Shown piece by piece: positions 1 to 8,896 of a stretch of DNA of 64,000 nt (positions are counted from its first letter, which is position 1; each line of letters begins with the position of its first letter). The stretch covers positions 62,001 through 126,000 of the forward strand of contig CACAUR010000002.1 of the NCBI GenBank assembly GCA_902535745.1, written 5' to 3'. The position numbers were made by a program, and so were the translations under genes. The DNA is from an uncultured Pelagibacteraceae bacterium (lineage in GTDB: Bacteria; Pseudomonadota; Alphaproteobacteria; Pelagibacterales; Pelagibacteraceae). The notes under the pieces are model-generated. The model made no database searches and had not been told where the DNA came from. It worked only from the letters and a program-made list of their open reading frames with translations.

Positions 1-28
1 AAATTTTTCTGATATTGAAAGTGCATAA
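1..28 (+). CDS. glyS: C-terminal tail of glycyl-tRNA synthetase beta subunit (partial)
   Basis: Only the last eight codons are visible, reading NFSDIESA and then a TAA that overlaps the ppdK start in a TAATG. The beta subunit of bacterial glycyl-tRNA synthetase commonly ends in a short ADFSxIE-type motif, so this tail fits that family. The one-base overlap suggests glyS and ppdK are co-transcribed. The call rests on a very short peptide and on gene order as I recall it in related genomes, so it is tentative. Confidence 0.4.
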
Positions 29-2688
29 TGAGCAATTTAGTTTTTAATTTTAAATCTAAAAAAATAAAAAATATAAAGTATCCAAAGTTTGTTTTAGGCG
101 GAAAAGGAGCAAATCTTGCTCAAATGGGAAAACTTGGTTTACCCGTGCCACCTGGATTTACTATATCTACTGAGGTCTGTGAAATATTTTATAAAAATAA
201 TAAAAAACTTAATCAGAAACTAATTAAATCTATTAAGCAAGAATTAAAACAAATCGAAAAAGAATGTGGAAAAAAATTTGGTGATTTAGATAATCCATTA
301 CTAGTTTCAGTAAGGTCAGGCGCAAGAGTTTCAATGCCTGGAATGATGGATACAATTTTAAATTTAGGTTTGAACGATGAAACAGTCAAAGCTCTTGCAA
401 AAAAAACATCCAATATGAGGTTTGCAAAAGATAGTTATAGAAGATTTATTCAAATGTATTCGAATGTGGTGCTTGGAGTAGAAAGTTATAATTTTGAGGA
501 ATTAATTGAAAATTATAAGTTAACTAAGGGCGTTTTGTTAGATACTGATTTAGATGAAAATGATTGGGATGGTCTTATTGATGACTTTAAAAACGTTGTT
601 AAAGAAAAGACTAAAAAACAATTCCCTCAAGATGTTTATGAACAATTGTTTGGAGCTATTTCAGCAGTTTTTTTGTCATGGGAAAGTAACCGTGCAAAAG
701 TTTATAGAAAATTAAATCAAATACCTTCCGCATGGGGAACAGCTATAAACGTTCAATCAATGGTTTTTGGAAATATGGGTAACGATTGTGCAACAGGTGT
801 AGTTTTTACTAGGAACCCATCAAATGGAAAAAATGAAATTTACGGAGAATATCTTATAAATGCTCAAGGGGAGGATGTTGTAGCTGGCACAAGGACGCCA
901 AACTATATAACAAAAAAAGCGAATAAAGACTCAAACTCAAAAGGTAAATCAATGGAACAGGCCATGCCAAAGGTTTATACCCAACTAAAAAAAATTCTCA
1001 AACTTTTAGAAAAATTTTACAAAGATATGCAAGACGTAGAATTCACAGTTGAAAATTCTAAATTGTGGATGCTTCAAACAAGATCTGGAAAAAGAACTGC
1101 AAAATCTGCAGTAAAAATAGCTGTAGACATGGTCAAAGAAAAATTGATAACGAAAAAAGAGGCAGTTTTAAGAGTTGATCCTAACACTTTGGACACACTT
1201 CTGCATCCATCATTAGACGAAACAAAAGAAGTAAAAACTATTGCAAAAGGTTTACCTGCTTCTCCAGGTGCAACAAGTGGAAAAGTTGTTTTTTCATCTG
1301 ATGAAGCAGAGAGATTAAATGGGATGATGCAAGATACAATACTTGTAAGAGTAGAAACCTCACCTGAGGATATCCATGGTATGCATGCTGCAAAAGGTAT
1401 TTTAACTGCTCGCGGAGGAATGACTAGTCATGCTGCTGTTGTTGCAAGAGGTATGGGAAGACCATGTGTTTCAGGTTCCAGTGAAATAGATATCAATTAC
1501 GAGCAAAAAATATTTAAAACTTCTTCAAACGTAGAAGTAAAAGAAGGAGATGTGATTACAATTGATGGATCTACAGGTAGAGTTATTTTAGATAAAGTTC
1601 CAACGTTAAAGCCAGAGATCTCAGGTGATTTTTCAAAATTAATGAGTTGGGCTGATAGTTACAGAAAATTAAAAGTAAGAACAAACTCCGAGACCCCTCT
1701 TGATACAAAAACGGCAAGAGAATTTGGAGCTGAGGGGATTGGTCTTTGTAGAACTGAGCATATGTTTTTTGACGAAGATAGAATTTTGTCTGTAAGAGAA
1801 ATGATTTTATCAAAAACTATAGAAGATAGAAATAAGGCTTTGGCAAAATTACTACCTCATCAAAAAAATGACTTTATTCAAATTTTTGAAATTATGAATG
1901 GTCTTCCAGTGACAGTTAGATTACTTGATCCACCTTTACACGAATTTTTACCCAAAAATGATAAAGAAATAGGAGACCTTAGTACAGTGACTGGTTTAAA
2001 CCCAAGCGAAATAAAGTCAAGGACAGATGAATTGCATGAACATAATCCAATGCTCGGTCATCGAGGATGTAGATTAGGTATTTCCTTTCCAGAAATTTAC
2101 GAAATGCAGTGCAGAGCAATTTTTGAAGCTTTGGTTGAATGTAAAAAAAAGAAACTCAAATCTACAATGCCAGAAATAATGATACCCCTTGTATCAACCG
2201 AAGCTGAAATCAAAATAATGAAAGATTTAGTAATAAGAGTTGCTAAAAAAGTTCAAGATGAAAATAATACTAAAATAAGTTTTTTGGTGGGAACTATGAT
2301 TGAACTTCCAAGAGCAGCCATTAAAGCAAAAGATATTGCAAAACATGCTGAATTTTTTAGTTTTGGTACTAATGATTTAACTCAGACAACTTTTGGCATT
2401 AGCAGAGATGATAGTGGAAAATTTTTAAATGATTATATTGAAAATAAAATATTTGATATTGATCCTTTTGTTTCAATAGACGAGGGTGTAGGGGATTTAA
2501 TTGAAATAGCTTCGTTAAAAGGTAGAAAACAAAATAAAAAAATTAAACTTGGAATTTGTGGAGAACATGGTGGAGATCCTAAAAGTATAAGTTTTTGTTC
2601 TAAAACTGGGTTGAATTATGTCTCTTGTTCACCTTACAGAGTTCCCGTTGCACGTCTAGCAGCAGCTCAAGCAGAATTAAAAAAATAA
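28..2688 (+). CDS. ppdK: Pyruvate, phosphate dikinase
   Basis: Interconverts pyruvate + ATP + phosphate with phosphoenolpyruvate + AMP + diphosphate in the cytoplasm, linking the TCA cycle to gluconeogenesis. At 886 residues it has the usual full length. The N-terminal ATP-grasp part carries GGKGANLAQM and the SVRSGARVSMPGMMDT block. The swivelling phosphohistidine domain has GGMTSHAAVVARG with the catalytic histidine at about residue 468. The C-terminal PEP-binding barrel ends with GICGEHGGDP, which holds the catalytic cysteine. The ATG overlaps the stop of the presumed glyS tail by one base. Its 3' end lies 6 bases from that of the convergent nadC. Confidence 0.97.
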   Translation: MSNLVFNFKSKKIKNIKYPKFVLGGKGANLAQMGKLGLPVPPGFTISTEVCEIFYKNNKKLNQKLIKSIKQELKQIEKECGKKFGDLDNPLLVSVRSGARVSMPGMMDTILNLGLNDETVKALAKKTSNMRFAKDSYRRFIQMYSNVVLGVESYNFEELIENYKLTKGVLLDTDLDENDWDGLIDDFKNVVKEKTKKQFPQDVYEQLFGAISAVFLSWESNRAKVYRKLNQIPSAWGTAINVQSMVFGNMGNDCATGVVFTRNPSNGKNEIYGEYLINAQGEDVVAGTRTPNYITKKANKDSNSKGKSMEQAMPKVYTQLKKILKLLEKFYKDMQDVEFTVENSKLWMLQTRSGKRTAKSAVKIAVDMVKEKLITKKEAVLRVDPNTLDTLLHPSLDETKEVKTIAKGLPASPGATSGKVVFSSDEAERLNGMMQDTILVRVETSPEDIHGMHAAKGILTARGGMTSHAAVVARGMGRPCVSGSSEIDINYEQKIFKTSSNVEVKEGDVITIDGSTGRVILDKVPTLKPEISGDFSKLMSWADSYRKLKVRTNSETPLDTKTAREFGAEGIGLCRTEHMFFDEDRILSVREMILSKTIEDRNKALAKLLPHQKNDFIQIFEIMNGLPVTVRLLDPPLHEFLPKNDKEIGDLSTVTGLNPSEIKSRTDELHEHNPMLGHRGCRLGISFPEIYEMQCRAIFEALVECKKKKLKSTMPEIMIPLVSTEAEIKIMKDLVIRVAKKVQDENNTKISFLVGTMIELPRAAIKAKDIAKHAEFFSFGTNDLTQTTFGISRDDSGKFLNDYIENKIFDIDPFVSIDEGVGDLIEIASLKGRKQNKKIKLGICGEHGGDPKSISFCSKTGLNYVSCSPYRVPVARLAAAQAELKK

Positions 2689-2694
2689 GAAAAA

Positions 2695-3528
2695 TTAAAT
2701 TTCTAATTTAAAATCAATAGCAGGAGCACTATGAGTAATGCTACCAACAGAGATTCTGTCAACACCTGTTCTTAAAACTGATCTAACATTTTTTAGAGTT
2801 ATATTTCCAGACGCCTCAGTTTCATAATATTTTTTTGCAATTTTTACACCTTCTTTAAGATTTTTAATATTCATATTATCAAAAAGCACTGTATTGAATT
2901 TAAATCCCCAAATTAATTTTAGTTGTTTTAAATTATCGACCTCAACTGTTATTTTTCTTCCTTTTTTATTTTTGATTGCCCTTTGAACTAAAGATTTTAA
3001 ATTTGAACTCGCGATGTGATTATCTTTTATTAAATACTCATCACTTAGATTAAATCTATGGTTAGTGCCCCCACCCAATTTAACTGCATACTTTTGTATT
3101 ACTCTTAAGTTTGGAATTGTTTTACGAGTACAGCAAATCTTACTTTTGCCTTTAGCATGTTTAACAAATTTATTAGTGTAACTAGCTATACCCGATATAT
3201 GAGAAAGAAAATTGAGCGCCACTCTTTCACAAATTAAAATGTTTTTTGCATCGCCTTTGATAATAGCAATAATCTGGCCCTTTTTAACTTGAGAACCATC
3301 TTTTTTTTTAATATGAAATTGGATCTTGTTATCGAAGATTTTAAATGTGCTTTTAGCAAATTCTATTCCACCAATGATTCCATTTTGATTTACGATTATT
3401 TTAAATGTCTTGATACTACTTTTCTCAATGAGATTTGATGTGATATCTCCGCCGGGGTATAAATCCTCATTTAAAGCGAGCTTAGCAGAATTTTTTATGA
3501 AACTTTTACTTAAAATTATTTTGGACAC
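2695..3528 (-). CDS. nadC: Nicotinate-nucleotide diphosphorylase (carboxylating)
   Basis: Converts quinolinate and PRPP to nicotinate mononucleotide, the last step of de novo NAD precursor synthesis. The 277 residues match the family length. The phosphoribosyl-binding blocks are visible as CTRKTIPNLR, followed by KLGGGTNHRFNLSDEYLIKDNH, and the C-terminal barrel segment ASGNITLKNV and TGVDRISVGSITHS. It lies 5 bases downstream of nadA on the same strand, so the two form an operon. No nadB is seen in the window, so the aspartate-oxidising step must be encoded elsewhere. Confidence 0.96.
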   Translation of the reverse strand: MSKIILSKSFIKNSAKLALNEDLYPGGDITSNLIEKSSIKTFKIIVNQNGIIGGIEFAKSTFKIFDNKIQFHIKKKDGSQVKKGQIIAIIKGDAKNILICERVALNFLSHISGIASYTNKFVKHAKGKSKICCTRKTIPNLRVIQKYAVKLGGGTNHRFNLSDEYLIKDNHIASSNLKSLVQRAIKNKKGRKITVEVDNLKQLKLIWGFKFNTVLFDNMNIKNLKEGVKIAKKYYETEASGNITLKNVRSVLRTGVDRISVGSITHSAPAIDFKLEI

Positions 3529-3533
3529 AGATA

Positions 3534-4523
3534 TTATCTGCCTATTTCAGCCATTCTCTCCACAGACTTTCTAGCTTTTTCAATTGTTTCATCTGACATT
3601 AAAATTTCATTTGTCTCATTTTTTAAACAATCTAAAATTTTAGGAAGTGTAATTCTTTTCATGTGGGGACATAAGTTGCATGGTCTTATAAACTTCACAT
3701 TCGGATTATCTACTTGGACATTATCGCTCATGGAACATTCCGTTACCATCATGACCTTTTCTGGTTGATTGTCTTTTACATATTTTATCATACCACTTGT
3801 TGATCCTGTAAAATCACTTGCATTTATAACGTCTGGTGGACATTCAGGATGAGCAATAACTTTTATTCCAGGATTATTTTTTCTTATCTCATTTATCTCT
3901 GTATCATTAAACTTTTCATGCACTTCACATGTTCCTTTCCATGAGATAATTTCAACATCTGTTTGTGAAGCAACATATTTAGCAAGATAATCATCTGGCA
4001 AGAAAATTACTTTTCTGACACCTAATGAATTTACGATTTTAACCGCATTTGCTGAAGTACAACAAACATCAGTTTCCGCTTTTACATCTGCTGAAGTGTT
4101 TACGTATGATACAACTGGAATACCTGGGTTTTGTTTTTTTAGTTTTCTCACATCTTCACCAGTTATTGAAGATGATAAAGAACAACCAGCCCTCATATCT
4201 GGCAACAAAACTTTTTTACCAGGACTCATAAGTTTTGCAGTCTCGGCCATAAAATGTACTCCACACATGACAATTATATCAGCTTTGGTTTTTGCAGCCT
4301 CAACAGCTAGAGCAAGAGAATCCGCAGAAAAATCTGATATCCCATGATATATTTCTGGTGTCTGATAATTATGAGCAAGAATTACAGCATTCTTCTCTTT
4401 TTTAAGTTTGTTTATTTCATAAATATAAGGAGCGTAAGTGGACCATTCAATTTCAGGAATAGTCTTAGAAATTTTTTGGTAAATTGGCTGAGTTGCTTTT
4501 TTTATTTCAGGAGTAAATTCCAT
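3534..4523 (-). CDS. nadA: Quinolinate synthase A
   Basis: Condenses iminoaspartate with dihydroxyacetone phosphate to give quinolinate, using a 4Fe-4S cluster. It is 329 residues long. The family signature is seen in AVILAHNYQTPEIY, DIIVMCGVHFMAETAK, a histidine/proline-rich IAHPECPPDV block and the C-terminal CNLCPHMKRITL. The conserved cysteines expected to ligate the cluster are in MCGV, HPECPP and NLCPHM. It is the first gene of a nadA-nadC operon transcribed away from the tRNA-Leu gene. Confidence 0.97.
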   Translation of the reverse strand: MEFTPEIKKATQPIYQKISKTIPEIEWSTYAPYIYEINKLKKEKNAVILAHNYQTPEIYHGISDFSADSLALAVEAAKTKADIIVMCGVHFMAETAKLMSPGKKVLLPDMRAGCSLSSSITGEDVRKLKKQNPGIPVVSYVNTSADVKAETDVCCTSANAVKIVNSLGVRKVIFLPDDYLAKYVASQTDVEIISWKGTCEVHEKFNDTEINEIRKNNPGIKVIAHPECPPDVINASDFTGSTSGMIKYVKDNQPEKVMMVTECSMSDNVQVDNPNVKFIRPCNLCPHMKRITLPKILDCLKNETNEILMSDETIEKARKSVERMAEIGR

Positions 4524-4579
4524 AAAACATATGTATCAACTTGAAAGATAATTGTCATTCAATTAATGTGACGCACAAG

Positions 4580-4665
4580 GCGGCCATGCTGAAATTGGTA
4601 GACAGGCACGGTTGAGGGCCGTGTGGACCTAGTCCGTGAGAGTTCAAATCTCTCTGGCCGCACCA
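4580..4665 (+). tRNA. tRNA-Leu (anticodon GAG)
   Basis: An 86-base cloverleaf with encoded CCA. The acceptor arm pairs GCGGCCA with TGGCCGC, the discriminator base is A, and the T arm reads GAGAGTTCAAATCTCTC. The anticodon stem is CACGG/CCGTG around the loop TTGAGGG, which places GAG at positions 34-36 to read CUC and CUU. A long variable arm (TGGACCTAGTCCG) marks the class II Leu type. The 3' CCA ends one base before the stop codon of the convergent cupin gene; a T-rich stretch just inside that gene may serve as its terminator. Confidence 0.95.
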
Positions 4666-4666
4666 T

Positions 4667-5011
4667 TTAAATAGCTTTGTTTTTTTTTCTTAAAAACACT
4701 AATAATAAACATCCTTTTTTAGAAAAAGATGAATGTTTTGAACCTGGCTTATACGAGATAAAATCACCTTCATTGAAAGTTGTATTATCCTCATCTGTAA
4801 GTTCTCCATCCAAAACAAAAAATTCCTCATAGTTTTGATGTTTATGTTTTAAACTTTTAGTACCAGGAGCCATTTTTAGTATGTAACTTCCAACACCAGT
4901 ATTTTGATTATAAGATATTTTATGCCAACTCATACCTGAAATTGGTTTTCCATAGCTGTTAAATTGAGTAAATTTTAATTTAGATGGATGTATTATTTTC
5001 CTATTTTTCAC
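4667..5011 (-). CDS. Small cupin-domain protein (ChrR-like fold)
   Basis: A 114-residue single-domain protein. The metal-binding cupin motifs are visible: HKHQNYEEFFVLDGEL (motif 1, with the H-x-H...E pattern) and a PGSKHSS segment (motif 2). This resembles the C-terminal cupin of ChrR-type anti-sigma factors or small sugar/metal-binding cupins, but there is no N-terminal anti-sigma domain. The start overlaps the stop of the upstream ygfZ-like gene by one base, so it is probably translated with it. Substrate unknown. Confidence 0.8.
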   Translation of the reverse strand: MKNRKIIHPSKLKFTQFNSYGKPISGMSWHKISYNQNTGVGSYILKMAPGTKSLKHKHQNYEEFFVLDGELTDEDNTTFNEGDFISYKPGSKHSSFSKKGCLLLVFLRKKNKAI

Positions 5012-5899
5012 TAATTTAACCAGTTAGGTTTTAATATTTCGATATTTGCTTCTCCACACTTGAATTCTTTGTTATATTCAAACTCCTTATCTTTAAATTT
5101 GATTAGGGCAAAACTAAATTTATTTGCTATCAAAACTTTACCAATTTCTACATTATTAGATGTAATTGTGTCATTATTATTTATAGAGCCTTTTTTTACT
5201 TGAAGCGGCAATAATCTTTTATTTAATTTATCTTTATTTTTAATACGTGAAGTATTTTCTTGGCCAACATAACAACCTTTCTTAAAGTCTATTGCATTAA
5301 GTTCCACAAAATTACACTCTATTCCAAATAACCTTTCCTGTAACTGGTCCATGTTACTTTGGGGTATACCTAGCTCAAAGCTTAATTTGTAGTATTCATC
5401 TATGTTAGAAGATTTAAGTTTCATTTTTTTTAGGGACATGTACAGTTTTTCAAGATTAGCAATAATTCTACCCCCCCAATTTTTTATTTCTTGGATCAAG
5501 AAGAATATGGTCCTCATTATATTTAGTGGTAAATCCCAACTCATCTTTTGCACCTTCTATAGATATGAATTTTTCATGATTAAAAGCAGCTACCACAAAT
5601 TCGTTGCTAAGATTTAAAATCTCTACCTTTGATTTTAGTTTATATATGTCTAATTTTTTATATAACTGATCAATTATTTTCTTTTCACAATCTAACAAGT
5701 AACCGTCTTTATGTTTGATTACTATAAAATCAAATAAAAATTTTCCCTGAGGTGAAAGCAAAGAGGCAAAACAACTTTTACTTTCATTTACTTTTTCAAT
5801 GTCATTTGAGATAAGATTTTGTAAAAATTTTTTAGAGTCTGGACCATTGATATACAAAATACCCCTATCATCTAAAATATAAACTTTTTCCGTATTCAT
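5011..5899 (-). pseudogene. ygfZ: YgfZ/GcvT-like folate-binding Fe-S assembly protein, split by a frameshift
   Basis: Two ORFs, 5468-5899 and 5011-5553, together make one YgfZ-family protein. These proteins bind tetrahydrofolate and help insert or repair Fe-S clusters. The upstream part starts MNTEKVYILDDRGILYINGPDSKKFLQ and ends DPRNKKLGG then stop. The downstream part carries the family signature KGCYVGQE. The frames meet at seven Gs (C7 at 5471-5477 on the plus strand). Removing one G joins them as NKKLGGRIIANLEKLY and gives an intact product of 295 residues, the usual size. The ATG given to the second ORF in the track is an artefact inside the first half. A homopolymer sequencing error is the simplest explanation, but a real lesion or slippage cannot be excluded. 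Confidence 0.85.
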
Positions 5900-5941
5900 A
5901 ATTGATTAATATATAAATATAATATATCTATTCTTAAAACA

Positions 5942-7246
5942 ATGTTAGATCTAATCATTAAAAACGGCGAATGTTATATTAACGGTAATCTTGAGAAAAA
6001 AGATATTGGAATATCTAATAACAAAATTATTGAGATTGGCGACTTGAAAAATAAATCCAAAGAGATATTTGATGCAAAAGGATTGACTGTTTTGCCTGGT
6101 TGTATTGACACTCAAGTTCATTTTAGAGAGCCGGGCTCAACAGATACTGAAGATCTTAATTCTGGGAGTATGGCAGCAGTCATGGGAGGCATAACATCAG
6201 TTTTTGAGATGCCAAATACAAAACCACCAACTACTAATTTTGAGGAATTCGAAAAAAAAATAAACATTGCAAAAAAAATGTACTGTAATCATGCTTTTTT
6301 TTTTGGAGCTACAGCTGAAAATTATTCAACCTTGGAGAAACTTAAAGATTTAAAAGGGTGTTGTGGAATTAAACTTTTTGCAGGATCTTCAACAGGCAAC
6401 TTATTGGTAGATAAAGAAAAAGATATAGAAAAAGTTTTTGAACACGCGTCAAAAGTTGTAGCAGTTCATTCTGAAGATGAAGAAATCTTAAAAATGAGGA
6501 AAAAATTAATTGAAAAAGGCAATGTAAAAACACATCCTATTTGGAGAAATGAAGAAGTTGCAATGTCATCAACTAGAAGAATTGTTAAAATTGCAAAAAG
6601 ATTAAATAAAAAAGCACATATACTTCATATTACTACAAAAGAAGAAATAGACTTTCTGTCTCAGAACAAAGGTAACATTACCTTTGAAATAACGCCTCAA
6701 CACCTAACTCTTTACGCACCCGATTGTTATGATAAAATTGGAACTTACGCTCAAATGAATCCGCCTATAAGGAATAAAACTCATCAAGATCGTCTTTGGT
6801 ATGCAATAAAAAATAATTACAATGATACAATTGGTTCAGATCATGCACCACACTTAAAGGCTAATAAAGATAAGCCTTATCCAAATTCACCCTCAGGTAT
6901 GCCTGGCGTGCAAACATTACTACCTGTCATGTTAAATCATATTAATAATGGAAAATTAAAATTAGAGCAATTGATGAAATTTATTTGTGAAAATCCTGTT
7001 AAAATATTTGGAGTTAAAAATAAAGGATACATCAAAAAAGACTTTGACGCTGATCTCACAATTGTAGATTTAAACAGAAAAATCACAATCGATAACAAAG
7101 ATATGCAAAGCAAATGTAAATGGACACCATATCATGGAGAAACTTTCAAAGGTTGTGCAGTAGCAACTATAGTAAATGGAAAAATTAAAATGTTAAACGG
7201 AAAAATAATAGGATCACCAGAGGGACTACCTCTTGATTTTAATTAA
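5942..7246 (+). CDS. pyrC: Dihydroorotase (class I)
   Basis: Cyclises carbamoyl-aspartate to dihydroorotate in pyrimidine synthesis. The 434 residues match the long class I dihydroorotases. Metal-binding motifs are DTQVHFREPG near residue 60, a FAGSSTGNLL block where the carboxylated residue region falls, HILHITT, and the catalytic GSDHAPH near residue 300. The allantoinase subfamily is related, but the DTQVHFREPG and SGMPGVQTLLP blocks favour dihydroorotase. It is divergent from the ygfZ-like gene across 42 bases. Its 3' end overlaps the convergent RmlD-like gene by 8 bases. Confidence 0.9.
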   Translation: MLDLIIKNGECYINGNLEKKDIGISNNKIIEIGDLKNKSKEIFDAKGLTVLPGCIDTQVHFREPGSTDTEDLNSGSMAAVMGGITSVFEMPNTKPPTTNFEEFEKKINIAKKMYCNHAFFFGATAENYSTLEKLKDLKGCCGIKLFAGSSTGNLLVDKEKDIEKVFEHASKVVAVHSEDEEILKMRKKLIEKGNVKTHPIWRNEEVAMSSTRRIVKIAKRLNKKAHILHITTKEEIDFLSQNKGNITFEITPQHLTLYAPDCYDKIGTYAQMNPPIRNKTHQDRLWYAIKNNYNDTIGSDHAPHLKANKDKPYPNSPSGMPGVQTLLPVMLNHINNGKLKLEQLMKFICENPVKIFGVKNKGYIKKDFDADLTIVDLNRKITIDNKDMQSKCKWTPYHGETFKGCAVATIVNGKIKMLNGKIIGSPEGLPLDFN

Positions 7247-8048
7247 ACAATTTTTTACTTAAAGCTAAACATTCCTTTTTTAATTCATAGACTTCATTTT
7301 TAATATTTATTTTTGACATCAACTTTTTGTTATTAAGGTAGAAATCTTGGTTTCTTTTAAATTCATATTTTATAACTTTTAAAGATTTTTTATTATACTT
7401 ATTAAGCCAATTATTTATCTGATTTAAGAATATTTTTTTACCTATTGATACATTGTAGATACCTCTTAAATCTTTTTTAATTATCATTACCAATATTTGA
7501 GCAAATTTCTTTATAGATAAGAAGTCCTTAAATCTATTTCCATTATCATAGATAAAACCTTTTTTTGCCTTTTCATAAAACAAATCAACAAAAGTTTTAT
7601 GAAGATTCTCTCGAAACTTTAATTTAAATCCAATTATATTTGATATTCTCAATATCAATAAGTTTGATTTCAGCTTACTTTTTAAAAAATTTTCTGTGAT
7701 TAGTTTATTTTTTGAGTAATACGATAAAGGGTTTAACTTATCATTCTCCTTAATATTTTTTTTTGATTTATAAACCTTTCTTGAGCTAAAAAAAATAAAT
7801 GTATTTTTTTTTGGATCCAAAAGGTTTGATATTTGAAAATCATTATCAAATTTTTTATCATACTTTTTTTTGATGTAGTTTTTGTTTATTGATGTGTTGA
7901 TTATATAATCATATTTAACTATTGATTTTTTGACATTATTAACTTCTTTAAAAGATATGAAACTAAGTTTAAATTTTTTACGTAAATATTTATTTAAATA
8001 ATTCCCTAAAAAACCCCTTTTTCCAATTAATAGTATTCTTTTCATCAT
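7239..8048 (-). CDS. NAD-dependent epimerase/dehydratase, RmlD-like sugar reductase
   Basis: A 269-residue extended short-chain dehydrogenase. The N-terminus RILLIGKRGFLGNYL is a slightly degenerate GxxGxxG nucleotide-binding motif, and YYSKNKLITENFL supplies the YxxxK catalytic pair near residue 110. The general build is that of RmlD-type nucleotide-sugar reductases, but the exact sugar cannot be read. The start abuts the stop of the upstream GT2 gene, so the pair forms a short operon for glycan assembly. It is markedly rich in Lys, Asn and Ile, as are the neighbouring sugar genes. Confidence 0.75.
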   Translation of the reverse strand: MMKRILLIGKRGFLGNYLNKYLRKKFKLSFISFKEVNNVKKSIVKYDYIINTSINKNYIKKKYDKKFDNDFQISNLLDPKKNTFIFFSSRKVYKSKKNIKENDKLNPLSYYSKNKLITENFLKSKLKSNLLILRISNIIGFKLKFRENLHKTFVDLFYEKAKKGFIYDNGNRFKDFLSIKKFAQILVMIIKKDLRGIYNVSIGKKIFLNQINNWLNKYNKKSLKVIKYEFKRNQDFYLNNKKLMSKINIKNEVYELKKECLALSKKLFN

Positions 8049-8830
8049 TACAAAAACTTACATATAAATTTTGTAAGAAGAAAGTCGAAATTTTTATCAA
8101 AATTTAATTTATTATCTTTAGAAAATTGTTGAAAAAATTGATGAGCTTGCATCCTTCTTTTCCACCAATTTTTTGAAAACTTGTTAAATTTCGAAGATAT
8201 GTTTGAGGCAGTTTTTCTGTAAAAGGTTAAATTTTCATTTATTATATGAAAATCTTTTAAAATATATTTTGAAAATAAACAGATTCTTAAATCTAACCAT
8301 ACGTCAGTAAAATCTTTGTAAGAAATAACTTTTAACAACGCCTCAAAACAATTTTTTTTAATTGAAATACAGCTAGTTGGATGAATATATGGCCAGTATG
8401 TTTTGAAAAAACTAAGTTTTGTTTTTTTCGAATAAATATTGTTATTTTCAACTATTAACGGATAATCGAAAACTATTTTTGCATTTTTATTATTATTAAA
8501 GTAATCAACTACTTTCTCAATTTTTTCTTTATTAAAATAATCATCGCTATCGAGTAAAAAAATTAAATCACCTTTACTTATTTTAATTGCTTCTTTAAAG
8601 GCGTTTAATTGATTTAATGAGCCAAATTTTGTTTGAATTTTATTTTCAATAATCTTTACATTTGAAAATTGTTTGATGATATCGATAGAGTTATCTAATG
8701 AGTTATCATCGAAGAAAATTATCTCTAAATTTTTGTACGTTTGAGAATTTAAAGAATTAATACATTGCTGAATATACGGTGAATTATTATAGTTAGCTAT
8801 CAATATAGAAACTAAAGGTTTTTTTTGCAT
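8048..8830 (-). CDS. Family 2 glycosyltransferase
   Basis: A 260-residue GT-A fold enzyme expected to transfer a sugar from a nucleotide sugar at the cytoplasmic face. It shows the GT2 N-terminus PLVSILIANYNNSPYIQQCINSLNSQ (first 30 residues or so), the FFDDNSLDNS block, and the metal-binding motif LIFLLDSDDYF. No membrane segment is evident. It is divergent from the GT4 gene across a 66-base gap containing a 16-base dyad. Acceptor and sugar unknown; probably surface polysaccharide or LPS-type glycan. Confidence 0.88.
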   Translation of the reverse strand: MQKKPLVSILIANYNNSPYIQQCINSLNSQTYKNLEIIFFDDNSLDNSIDIIKQFSNVKIIENKIQTKFGSLNQLNAFKEAIKISKGDLIFLLDSDDYFNKEKIEKVVDYFNNNKNAKIVFDYPLIVENNNIYSKKTKLSFFKTYWPYIHPTSCISIKKNCFEALLKVISYKDFTDVWLDLRICLFSKYILKDFHIINENLTFYRKTASNISSKFNKFSKNWWKRRMQAHQFFQQFSKDNKLNFDKNFDFLLTKFICKFL

Positions 8831-8857
8831 TAAAATTTATTTAAAAAGTTCTTAATT

Positions 8858-8873
8858 ATAACAAAATTGTTAT
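8858..8873. promoter_or_regulatory. Dyad in divergent glycosyltransferase promoter region
   Basis: ATAACAA and TTGTTAT form a perfect 7-base inverted repeat separated by AA, in the middle of the 66-base gap between the divergently transcribed GT2 and GT4 genes. It could be an operator or just AT-rich symmetry; in such AT-rich DNA chance dyads are common. Confidence 0.3.
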
Positions 8874-8896
8874 TTAAGTTATAACTAATTCTACAG

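Noticed and set aside
5402-5617. 71-residue plus-strand ORF across the ygfZ frameshift
   Set aside because: It overlaps both halves of the YgfZ frame and has no features of its own.
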